From assembly GCA_942491935.1 (NCBI GenBank), contig CALOCZ010000025.1, positions 62,001 through 126,000 of the forward strand: a DNA stretch of 64,000 bases, given 5' to 3'. The stretch comes from JAGTVG01 sp942491935. Lineage in GTDB: Bacteria; Bacteroidota; Bacteroidia; Cytophagales; Cyclobacteriaceae. The notes beneath the pieces are model-generated. The model was not told the origin of the DNA and ran no database searches. It worked only from the letters and a program-made list of their open reading frames with translations. The position numbers were made by a program, and so were the translations under genes. This document shows, piece by piece, positions 8,100 to 15,914 of the stretch (within the stretch, counting starts at the first letter, position 1; each line of letters starts with the position of its first letter).

Positions 8100-9395
8100 A
8101 TGAAGTTCGCCCAGTCTGGTCTTTTTATAGTATTATTTATATTATTTCTGATATTTGTGGTGTACCAGATCAACCTGGATAAATCTATCCCCGAATTTGA
8201 AGAGGAGCTAATAACAGAAACCCTGGATACTGTACAAATACTGGAACCCTCACTATTATATGGATTCCCTGTGGACTCATTTACTGTAATCGAAAGTACG
8301 ATCAAGCGAAACCAGTTCCTTGGTGAAATATTGTCAGATTACCAGGTAAGTAATCAGCAGATTCACAATCTCTCTATCAAATCAAAAAATGTGTATGATG
8401 TCAGGAAACTGGAGGCCCGTAAAAAATATACACTTCTTTGTAGTCGAGATTCTTTACCCCGGGCAGAATATTTCATCTATGAGCCCAATCCGATAGATTT
8501 TGTTATTTACAAGTTAAAAGACAGCATTGAAGTCAGTTACAATCAAAGAAAAATAGATACAGTAAACACTTCTGTTGCAGGTATAATTGAGACATCACTT
8601 TGGGTGACCATGACGGATGCGGGGGCTGATCCTATGCTGATCCATTCTTTATCTGAAGTCTTTGCCTGGCAGGTAGATTTCTATCGAATTCAAAAGGGTG
8701 ATCGGTTTAAAGTTCTCTATGAGCAGTTGTATGTAGATGATGAGGAAGCGGGAATTGGTAAAATAACTGGTGCATATTTCAATCATAATGAAGAAGACTA
8801 TTATGCCGTATATTTTGACCAGGGAAGTGGTATAAGTTATTTTGATGAAAAGGGACAAAGTCTGCAAAAGCAATTTCTAAAATCACCACTTCGGTATAAG
8901 CGCATTAGTTCAAGATATACCCGGCGCAGGTACCACCCGGTATTAAAACGGTATAAGTCGCATCTTGGTACGGATTATGCAGCCCCTACCGGTACTCCTA
9001 TCAGGTCGGTGGGTGACGGCATCGTTGAAGAAGCAAGGTATTCGCAATATAATGGAAGATACGTTAAAATAAGGCATAATAGCGTTTATACAACGCAATA
9101 TTTACATATGTCCAAGTTTGGAAGTGGCATAAAAGCTGGAGTAAAGGTCCAGCAAGGCCAGGTTATAGGTTATGTAGGAAGCACAGGACTAGCTAATGGG
9201 CCACATCTTTGTTTCAGGTTCTGGAAGAATGGCCAGCAGGTAGATGCACTGAATGTAAAACTGCCTCCTTCTGAACCAGTAAATGAAGATAAGAAGGAAG
9301 AATATGAGGTGGTAATGCACAGTGTCCTTCAAAAACTTGACAGTGTAACCTTTCAAAATCTGGAAGATAGTTTAACCGCATATAATATCCATTAA
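8100..9395 (+). CDS. Membrane-anchored M23 peptidase (LytM-type)
   Basis: A peptidoglycan DD-endopeptidase-like protein anchored by one N-terminal helix (FIVLFILFLIFVVYQI). I prefer the ATG at 8100 because GGAAGAAG precedes it; an in-frame ATG at 8073 would add nine polar residues. The middle region resembles the OapA/LysM-like segment found before LytM domains in Bacteroidota. The LytM domain spans about 270-385, with the zinc ligands His288 and Asp292 in SHLGTDYAAPTGTP. The final HxH motif reads GPHLCFRFWKNG: His369 is kept, but the third zinc ligand position is Cys371 rather than His. I recall this H-x-C form from other Bacteroidota, so the enzyme may be active or may have become a scaffold. 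It probably acts in cell-wall remodelling in the periplasm. Confidence 0.85.
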   Translation: MKFAQSGLFIVLFILFLIFVVYQINLDKSIPEFEEELITETLDTVQILEPSLLYGFPVDSFTVIESTIKRNQFLGEILSDYQVSNQQIHNLSIKSKNVYDVRKLEARKKYTLLCSRDSLPRAEYFIYEPNPIDFVIYKLKDSIEVSYNQRKIDTVNTSVAGIIETSLWVTMTDAGADPMLIHSLSEVFAWQVDFYRIQKGDRFKVLYEQLYVDDEEAGIGKITGAYFNHNEEDYYAVYFDQGSGISYFDEKGQSLQKQFLKSPLRYKRISSRYTRRRYHPVLKRYKSHLGTDYAAPTGTPIRSVGDGIVEEARYSQYNGRYVKIRHNSVYTTQYLHMSKFGSGIKAGVKVQQGQVIGYVGSTGLANGPHLCFRFWKNGQQVDALNVKLPPSEPVNEDKKEEYEVVMHSVLQKLDSVTFQNLEDSLTAYNIH

Positions 9396-9541
9396 AATAG
9401 TCCGACTGTTCGAGTGTTTTATTGATTAACTACCCGTATATTATATTCTGATCAGCGGTATATCCACCTATAAAACTCATTAATATTGCTTATCTTTAAT
9501 TATATAAAATAAGTGCCAACTTAACCTGGGATCTATCACAG

Positions 9542-10258
9542 TTGATCGATATTAGAAATACCCTGATCATTGATATTGAAACAGCCTCAATTGCTGAAAA
9601 TTATAATGACCTTGATGACCGCTTAAAGAAACAATGGGATAGAAAGGCTGCATTTATAAAAAACGAAGAGCAGCTCCCAAATGATGAATTGTTTTTTGAA
9701 AGGGCTGGTATCTACGCTGAGTTTGGGAAGGTCATTTGCATTGCAGCAGGTTTATTTGTTAAAACAAAATCGGGAGAAATGGGTTTAAGGATCAAAGCCT
9801 TTACAGGGGAAAATGAGAGAGACATACTGACCCGGTTTAAAGATCTAATTAACAATAAACTTGATGGAGAAAAACTGATCTTATGTGCTCACAATGGTAA
9901 AGATTTTGATTTTCCTTATTTATGCCGGCGGTACCTGATCAATGAAATAGAAATTCCAACAGCACTTCAAATAGCTGGGAAAAAACCCTGGGAGATCAAT
10001 CATCTCGACACTATGGAAATGTGGAAGTTCGGAGATAGAAGGAATTATTCATCTCTTGACCTGCTTGCTACAATATTTGGTATTGAGTCAAGTAAAAAAG
10101 GCATAGATGGCAGTCTAGTAAACAGGGTATACTATAAAGATAAAAAGATTGATGAGATTGAGGCTTATTGCAAACAGGACGTGTGCGTTACGGCAAATTT
10201 ATTTCTAAAATTGAACCTCATGCCGGCAATTCCGGAAAAAGATATCACTTTTATTTAA
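9542..10258 (+). CDS. Predicted 3'-5' exonuclease, DEDD (PolB-like) family
   Basis: A DnaQ-like DEDD-fold exonuclease acting on DNA or RNA 3' ends. Motif I is LIIDIETASI (D-x-E, about residues 8-17), motif II is AHNGKDFDFPYL (about 116-127), and motif III is the YCKQDVCVTANLF segment (about 208-220). The order and spacing match the predicted-3'-5'-exonuclease PolB-like family of Bacteroidota, and the length of 238 aa fits. The only possible start is TTG at 9542: the frame is open back to a stop at 9497-9499 with no ATG. It is followed 10 bp later by the ABC ATPase gene and probably leads that operon. Confidence 0.82.
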   Translation: MIDIRNTLIIDIETASIAENYNDLDDRLKKQWDRKAAFIKNEEQLPNDELFFERAGIYAEFGKVICIAAGLFVKTKSGEMGLRIKAFTGENERDILTRFKDLINNKLDGEKLILCAHNGKDFDFPYLCRRYLINEIEIPTALQIAGKKPWEINHLDTMEMWKFGDRRNYSSLDLLATIFGIESSKKGIDGSLVNRVYYKDKKIDEIEAYCKQDVCVTANLFLKLNLMPAIPEKDITFI

Positions 10259-10267
10259 TGATGTTCT

Positions 10268-12169
10268 ATGAATGAGATACTTGACAATAGTAAAACTGTT
10301 CTGAATATCAGAGACCTGACTGTTGATTTTATTTCAGAAAATGGAATATCGACGGCTGTTGAGCACCTTAATCTGAGCATCAGGGAAGGAGAGTCTGTAG
10401 GGATCGTTGGCGAATCCGGATCTGGTAAAACAGTGACGGCTTTATCTATATTAAAACTGTTACAATCCCCACCGGGAATCTATCGAAATGGTTCTATCTT
10501 ATTCCAATCAAAACTGTTTGGAGAAGTGGATCTGTTGCAGAAATCAGAAAATGACCTTCGAAAGATCAGAGGGCATGAAATCTCTATGATTTTCCAGGAA
10601 CCTATGACCTCCCTTAATCCTGTACTGACTTGTGGAGACCAGCTTGTTGAATCACTTACGCTCCATAAAGGAAAATCAGCAAAAGAAGCAAGGGCGATAG
10701 CTGTGGAAATGCTTCGCAAGGTCCAGCTTCCACGAGCGGAGATTATTTTTGATTCTTATCCTCACAATTTATCGGGAGGGCAGAAACAACGTGTCATGAT
10801 CGCTATGGCTTTAGCTTGTCAGCCACAGATCATTATTGCAGATGAACCTACTACAGCCCTGGACGTCACGGTGCAGGCCAATATTCTGAGACTTTTGAAA
10901 AACCTCAGAGAAGATCTGAATAGTTCGGTATTATTTATCACACATGACCTGGGTGTAATTGCTGAAATTGCTGACAGAATAATTGTCATGTACCAGGGCA
11001 AGGTCGTTGAAGAGGGTACAATCTGGGAAGTCTTTTCTGATCCCAAACATCCTTATACCAAAGGATTACTTGCCTGCAGACCAAGGCTTGATTTGAGGAT
11101 GAAACGATTGCCAACTGTCTCAGATTTTATGAGCGAGAAACACTCAGCATCACAACATATGGTATTAGGAACCGATGACTTTCAAAAATCAGATACTGAA
11201 GACCAAAAATATAATTCTGTTGGAGAGGCTATTCTTTTAAATGTAGAAAGAAAAGATGAGTTGATAGAAAGACGATTAAGCGTTATTCAAGGCGGGCCAA
11301 TTTTGAAGGTTAATGAATTGAAGAAATACTACCCAATAAAGAAAGGATTATTTGGAAAGAATATCGATGAAATAAAGGCTGTTGACGGAATTTCATTTGT
11401 GGTTTATCCCGGGGAAACTATTGGGCTTGTTGGTGAATCCGGCTGTGGCAAAACTACTTTGGGCAAGTTATTGATCCGGCTTCTTGAACCTAGCTCAGGA
11501 GAGATCATTTTTAAAGGAAGGGATATCGCTACTCTAAGCCCAGGAGAATTGAGAAGCTTGAGAAAATCTATGCAGATTATTTTCCAGGATCCATATAATT
11601 CATTAAATCCAAGACAGACGATTGGAGATGCCATTTTAGAACCCATGAAAATCCATGGAATGTTCACCCGGACCGAAAGAAAAAACAAAGTGTTTGAGTT
11701 GCTAGTTAAGGTAGGATTAAACGAAAACGTATACAACAGATATCCACATGAGTTTTCGGGTGGTGAACGACAGAGAATATGTATTGCCCGGACTTTATCA
11801 CTCGAGCCGGATTTCGTTATCCTGGATGAATCTGTTTCTGCATTGGATGTATCAGTCCAGGCTCAGATATTGAACCTACTTAACCAATTAAAAAAAGATT
11901 TTGGTTTAACTTATATATTTATATCACACGACCTTTCTGTTGTCAAATTTATGTCGGACCGTTTATTCGTGATGCGGGATGGAAGATTTATAGAGATGGG
12001 ATTTTCTGAGGATATATATCTCAGGCCAAGAGAGGAATATACAAAGAATCTGATAGAGTCTATCCCAAAAGGGGATCTTGAAGATATTAGGAAAAATGTA
12101 CTGCGACGAAGAATTTTGAAAACAGCCAGGCTCATTAAAGAGGAAATAAAAACTAAACATGACGAATAA
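10268..12169 (+). CDS. Peptide/nickel-type ABC transporter, fused double ATPase (YejF/DppD-DppF-like)
   Basis: Two complete ABC ATPase domains in one chain of 633 aa, as in E. coli YejF or fused DppD-DppF. It energises uptake of oligopeptides or similar solutes at the inner membrane. Domain 1 (about 8-275) has Walker A GESGSGKTVTAL, signature LSGGQKQRVMIAMAL and Walker B IIIADEPTTALD. Domain 2 (about 345-610) has Walker A GESGCGKTTLGK, signature FSGGERQRICIARTL and Walker B FVILDESVSALD. Each ends with the oligopeptide-transporter C-terminal extension (HPYTKGLLACRPRLD after domain 1). No permease or binding-protein genes are adjacent, so partners must be encoded elsewhere. Its 3' end overlaps rnr by 11 bp, so the two are translationally linked. 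Confidence 0.9.
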   Translation: MNEILDNSKTVLNIRDLTVDFISENGISTAVEHLNLSIREGESVGIVGESGSGKTVTALSILKLLQSPPGIYRNGSILFQSKLFGEVDLLQKSENDLRKIRGHEISMIFQEPMTSLNPVLTCGDQLVESLTLHKGKSAKEARAIAVEMLRKVQLPRAEIIFDSYPHNLSGGQKQRVMIAMALACQPQIIIADEPTTALDVTVQANILRLLKNLREDLNSSVLFITHDLGVIAEIADRIIVMYQGKVVEEGTIWEVFSDPKHPYTKGLLACRPRLDLRMKRLPTVSDFMSEKHSASQHMVLGTDDFQKSDTEDQKYNSVGEAILLNVERKDELIERRLSVIQGGPILKVNELKKYYPIKKGLFGKNIDEIKAVDGISFVVYPGETIGLVGESGCGKTTLGKLLIRLLEPSSGEIIFKGRDIATLSPGELRSLRKSMQIIFQDPYNSLNPRQTIGDAILEPMKIHGMFTRTERKNKVFELLVKVGLNENVYNRYPHEFSGGERQRICIARTLSLEPDFVILDESVSALDVSVQAQILNLLNQLKKDFGLTYIFISHDLSVVKFMSDRLFVMRDGRFIEMGFSEDIYLRPREEYTKNLIESIPKGDLEDIRKNVLRRRILKTARLIKEEIKTKHDE

Positions 12170-14306
12170 AAAGAACAAGACAACTGATAAATCTAAGGAG
12201 AAAATTAACCTGCTTAAGCAGAAAATACTTAACCTTATAAAAGAGTATCCCTCCCGTACATTCAGTGAAAAACAGATCATCCGCACATTGAATATCAAAC
12301 AAAAGCATTTGAAAAACAATGTGGATGGTATCCTGTTGACATTGCTTCGGGCGGACAAAATCCAATTAACAGATGACGGGCGTTTTTGTATTATAAAAAC
12401 AGGGAATGAAATTACAGGAAAGGTAGATTATGTAAATGGGAGATTTGCATTCATAATTTCTGATGAAATTGAACAGGATGTTCTGGTCAGGACAGAGGAT
12501 CTCAAAACAGCTCTGGATGATGATATTGTCAAGGTACGCATCTTTTCGGTTAAAAAAGATGGTCGGCCACTAGGTGCTGTCACTGAGATCATAAAGCGGT
12601 ACCGAATGGAGTTTGTAGGAAGGATAGAAGTACATAATAATTATGCTTTTGTTATTCCTGATTTTAAAAAGATGCACCATGATATTTTCGTCAGGGTAGA
12701 AGGCATTAAGAAAGCTAAAAACAACGACAAAGTAATAGCAAGGATCATCGACTGGAAGGAAGGAGATAAGAATCCATTGGGGGAAGTGATCAAGATTCTC
12801 GGCCCTGCGGGCAACAATGATGCAGAGATCCACTCTATCATGGCTGAATTTGGACTCCCTTTTGAATTTGATCGGTCTTTAATTGTACAATCAGAAAAAA
12901 TCAATGAGATAATCAAAACTGATGAAATAAAAAAGAGAAAGGACTTTAGGAAAATAACCACATTTACCATTGACCCGGAAGATGCGAAAGATTTTGACGA
13001 TGCCATTTCATTACAAACATTGAGTAATGGGAACTATGAATTGGGAGTACATATTGCTGATGTGACCCATTATGTTAAGACAGGATCTGAAATTGATCAG
13101 GAAGCTTACGATAGGGCCACTTCGGTATATCTTGTAGACAGAACCATCCCTATGCTGCCGGAACGATTGTCTAATGAATTATGTTCTTTGCGTCCAAGAG
13201 AAGATAAGCTGACATTTTCTGCTGTATTTGAACTTGATCAAAGTGCAAATATAAAAAAACAGTGGTTTGGCAGGACCATTATCCATTCCGATCGAAGGTT
13301 TACCTACGAGGAAGCCCAGGAAAGGTTGGATACTTATAAAGGCGACTTTTCAAAGGAATTAAATATTCTAAATGATCTGGCCAGGAAATTAAGAACTGAC
13401 AGGTATAACCACGGTTCGATCAATTTTGAAACTACAGAAGTTAAATTTGAATTAAGCGAGGACGGCAAACCACTGGCCATAGTTCCTAAAGTAAGAAAGG
13501 ACGCACATAAGCTAATCGAAGAATTTATGCTGTTGGCTAACAAAAAGGTGGCAGAGTTTATATGTAATCCAGCCGGCTCCAAGGGTGACCGGACATTCGT
13601 ATACCGGATCCATGATGAACCTGATATGGATAAGCTTCAGGTTTTCTCCACTTTTGCTAATAAATTCGGTCATAAACTTGAATTCAGGCAAGATGGTATT
13701 GCCAAAGCCTTAAACAAGCTAATGGATGAAATAGAAGGAAAACCTGAACAGAATGTACTGGAAAATTTAGCGATCAGATCGATGGCCAAAGCTAAGTACA
13801 GCGTTAAGCAGAAAGGTCATTTCGGACTTTCTTTTGCCCATTATACACATTTTACCTCTCCAATAAGACGGTATCCTGACATGATGGTCCATCGCCTGCT
13901 TGCACATTATATGTCTGGATTACCTTCTGTTAGTGATGAAGAATACGAAGAGAAATGTACCCACAGTTCTGAAAGAGAGAAAGTTGCTTCAGATGCGGAA
14001 CGGGCTTCAATAAAGTATAAGCAGGTCGAGTATATGGTGCCCAGGATCGGTGAGGAATTTGAAGGTCTGATCAGTGGATTGACAGAATGGGGGATATTTG
14101 TGGAAATCATAACGACCAAAGTGGAAGGAATGATACGGATGTCTTCACTGGTAGATGATTATTATGAATTTGATGAAAAAAATATGAGGGTAGTTGGAAG
14201 GTATACTAAAAGAATGTATACTTTAGGTGGGAATGTTAAAGTGAAAGTTCTTAAGGCTGATGTAGACCGGCGTACTATAGATTTAGGCTTTTGTGAAAAT
14301 GAATGA
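12159..14306 (+). CDS. rnr: Ribonuclease R
   Basis: A processive 3'-5' exoribonuclease of the RNB family that degrades structured RNA. Visible in order: an N-terminal helix-turn-helix-like basic region (about 1-80), cold-shock domains (about 85-225), the RNB catalytic domain with DPEDAKDFDD (Asp272, Asp278, Asp280, Asp281; metal binding) and YKQ/HFTSPIRRYPD near its end, and a C-terminal S1 domain (GEEFEGLISGLTEWGIFVE, about 630-712). Length 715 aa is typical for Bacteroidota. The start ATG lies inside the ABC gene and the stop overlaps the prenyl synthase start, so the three are translationally coupled. Confidence 0.95.
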   Translation: MTNKKNKTTDKSKEKINLLKQKILNLIKEYPSRTFSEKQIIRTLNIKQKHLKNNVDGILLTLLRADKIQLTDDGRFCIIKTGNEITGKVDYVNGRFAFIISDEIEQDVLVRTEDLKTALDDDIVKVRIFSVKKDGRPLGAVTEIIKRYRMEFVGRIEVHNNYAFVIPDFKKMHHDIFVRVEGIKKAKNNDKVIARIIDWKEGDKNPLGEVIKILGPAGNNDAEIHSIMAEFGLPFEFDRSLIVQSEKINEIIKTDEIKKRKDFRKITTFTIDPEDAKDFDDAISLQTLSNGNYELGVHIADVTHYVKTGSEIDQEAYDRATSVYLVDRTIPMLPERLSNELCSLRPREDKLTFSAVFELDQSANIKKQWFGRTIIHSDRRFTYEEAQERLDTYKGDFSKELNILNDLARKLRTDRYNHGSINFETTEVKFELSEDGKPLAIVPKVRKDAHKLIEEFMLLANKKVAEFICNPAGSKGDRTFVYRIHDEPDMDKLQVFSTFANKFGHKLEFRQDGIAKALNKLMDEIEGKPEQNVLENLAIRSMAKAKYSVKQKGHFGLSFAHYTHFTSPIRRYPDMMVHRLLAHYMSGLPSVSDEEYEEKCTHSSEREKVASDAERASIKYKQVEYMVPRIGEEFEGLISGLTEWGIFVEIITTKVEGMIRMSSLVDDYYEFDEKNMRVVGRYTKRMYTLGGNVKVKVLKADVDRRTIDLGFCENE

Positions 14307-15276
14307 ACAACTCAAGAAATTAATAGCCACAATAGATAAGGATATTCGAGAACTCAGTTTAGGTATAGATCCTGCAAACCTTTATGAGCCGATAAATTAT
14401 ATCCTGGGATTGGGGGGGAAGCGCATTAGACCTCTTTTATCTATTCTTGCCTATCAGTTATATCAAAAAGGATATGATAAAATATTAAAGCCTTCTTTAG
14501 CAGTTGAAGTTTTTCATAACTTTACTCTAATGCATGACGATATTATGGACCAGGCCCCACTAAGGCGTAATATGCCTACTGTTCATACAAAATGGAATGA
14601 AAACGTAGCCATTCTTTCAGGCGATGTAATGCTGGTAAAGGCGTATGATCTTTTGCTAGAGGCGGAGAATTCAATAATAAAAGAGGTGATCTCGAAGTTT
14701 AACGATTGTGCAGCAGCTGTATGTGAAGGGCAGCAAATGGATATGGACTTTGAGGATGCTGATCATGTAAGTGTGGATGAATATTTAAATATGATCAAAT
14801 TGAAAACCGCCGTTCTTTTAGGTTACAGCCTTGAACTTGGAGGATTGATAGGTGGAGCAAGTAAGGATGACCGGATCAATTTAAAACAATTTGGAATAAA
14901 TATGGGCATTGGATTTCAATTGATGGATGATCTATTGGACGTTTATGCTGATAAAGAAATCTTTGGAAAGCAGGTGGGAGGAGACATCATTTCTAATAAA
15001 AAGACATATTTGCTGATTAAGGCACGGGAATTAGCACAGGGAGCAGATAAAATGGAGCTTGAAAAATGGCTCTCTCTTAAAGATTTTGATCCTGTGGAGA
15101 AAGTCGAATCAGTTACTGCCATATTTAATCGTTTAAAAATAGAACAACTAGCCAAAGAACAGATCAACCATTATTTTAATATAGGTTTGGATATGTTTAG
15201 TAAAATTGATGTTGAAAAAGAGCGAAAGACAGATTTATTATCACTAAGTTCTTTCCTTATGAATAGAGAAAAATAG
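14299..15276 (+). CDS. Polyprenyl (all-trans) diphosphate synthase
   Basis: An isoprenoid chain-elongating synthase that condenses isopentenyl diphosphate onto an allylic primer, probably to make the side chain of the respiratory quinone. Both aspartate-rich motifs are intact: DDIMD at residues 80-84 and DDLLD at 210-214. The GGKRIRPLL motif is near residue 39. I take ATG 14299 as the start (325 aa); a GTG at 14293 would add only two residues. The start overlaps the rnr stop by 8 bp. By size and motif it could be an octaprenyl or heptaprenyl synthase; chain length cannot be read from the sequence. Confidence 0.9.
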   Translation: MNEQLKKLIATIDKDIRELSLGIDPANLYEPINYILGLGGKRIRPLLSILAYQLYQKGYDKILKPSLAVEVFHNFTLMHDDIMDQAPLRRNMPTVHTKWNENVAILSGDVMLVKAYDLLLEAENSIIKEVISKFNDCAAAVCEGQQMDMDFEDADHVSVDEYLNMIKLKTAVLLGYSLELGGLIGGASKDDRINLKQFGINMGIGFQLMDDLLDVYADKEIFGKQVGGDIISNKKTYLLIKARELAQGADKMELEKWLSLKDFDPVEKVESVTAIFNRLKIEQLAKEQINHYFNIGLDMFSKIDVEKERKTDLLSLSSFLMNREK

Positions 15277-15280
15277 AGTA

Positions 15281-15904
15281 ATGAGTATAAGCATAGTTCT
15301 AATCGCAGTTTCTGTTATAGCCAGTCTTTACGCATGGAAGCATCCGGATAAATATAATAAGTGGATGATGAATCCATATGCTGTAATTCATAAAAAAGAA
15401 TATTTCAGGTTGATTACATCAGGATTTATCCATAATGGATATGTTCATTTACTCTTCAATATGATCACCTTGTATTTTTTTGGTGATGTCCTAGAGCAAA
15501 TATTCAGGTATTACTATGGAGGATCAGGGATCTTTTATTTCCTGATATTATACTTCCTTGGAATGCTGGTTGCCGACATCCCCAGCCTCATAAAATATAA
15601 GGACATACCAAATTATAATAGCCTTGGAGCTTCAGGAGCTGTAAGTGCTGTATTGTTTGCAAGTATTCTGTTTAACCCTACTGCCAAGATCTGTATTTTT
15701 CTACCTTTATTATGTATTCCCGGCTTCATTTTTGGAATACTATTTCTGGTCTATTCCTACTATCAGGGCAGGAAAATGTCCGACAACATCAACCATGATG
15801 CCCACTTTTATGGTGCTGTATTCGGGATTATCTTCGGAATAATAATAAAACCTGGCGCAATAGTCAGTTTCTTTGACCAGATCCTGAATTATAAGATATT
15901 TTAG
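15281..15904 (+). CDS. Rhomboid-family intramembrane serine protease
   Basis: A six-helix rhomboid protease that cuts transmembrane segments within the membrane. The catalytic serine is Ser118 in GASGAVSAV (GxSG motif). The partner histidine is His175 in DAHFYGAVFG, followed by a GxxxG helix-packing motif. A His/Asn-containing helix (IHNGYVHLLFNMITLYFFG, about 50-68) supplies the HxxxN signature. Length of 207 aa is the minimal rhomboid core. It begins 4 bp after the prenyl synthase stop and closes the 9542-15904 run. The convergent DUF2723 gene ends 10 bp away. The substrate is unknown. Confidence 0.9.
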   Translation: MSISIVLIAVSVIASLYAWKHPDKYNKWMMNPYAVIHKKEYFRLITSGFIHNGYVHLLFNMITLYFFGDVLEQIFRYYYGGSGIFYFLILYFLGMLVADIPSLIKYKDIPNYNSLGASGAVSAVLFASILFNPTAKICIFLPLLCIPGFIFGILFLVYSYYQGRKMSDNINHDAHFYGAVFGIIFGIIIKPGAIVSFFDQILNYKIF

Positions 15905-15914
15905 TTAATTTACC

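Noticed and set aside
14293..14298. GTG start for the polyprenyl synthase
   Set aside because: It adds only two residues to a clear ATG start at 14299 that overlaps the rnr stop in the usual coupled way.
15645..15842. Overlapping alternative-frame ORFs inside rhomboid, GH9, M3 and other genes
   Set aside because: They lie inside genes with strong family motifs and have atypical composition; treated as shadows.
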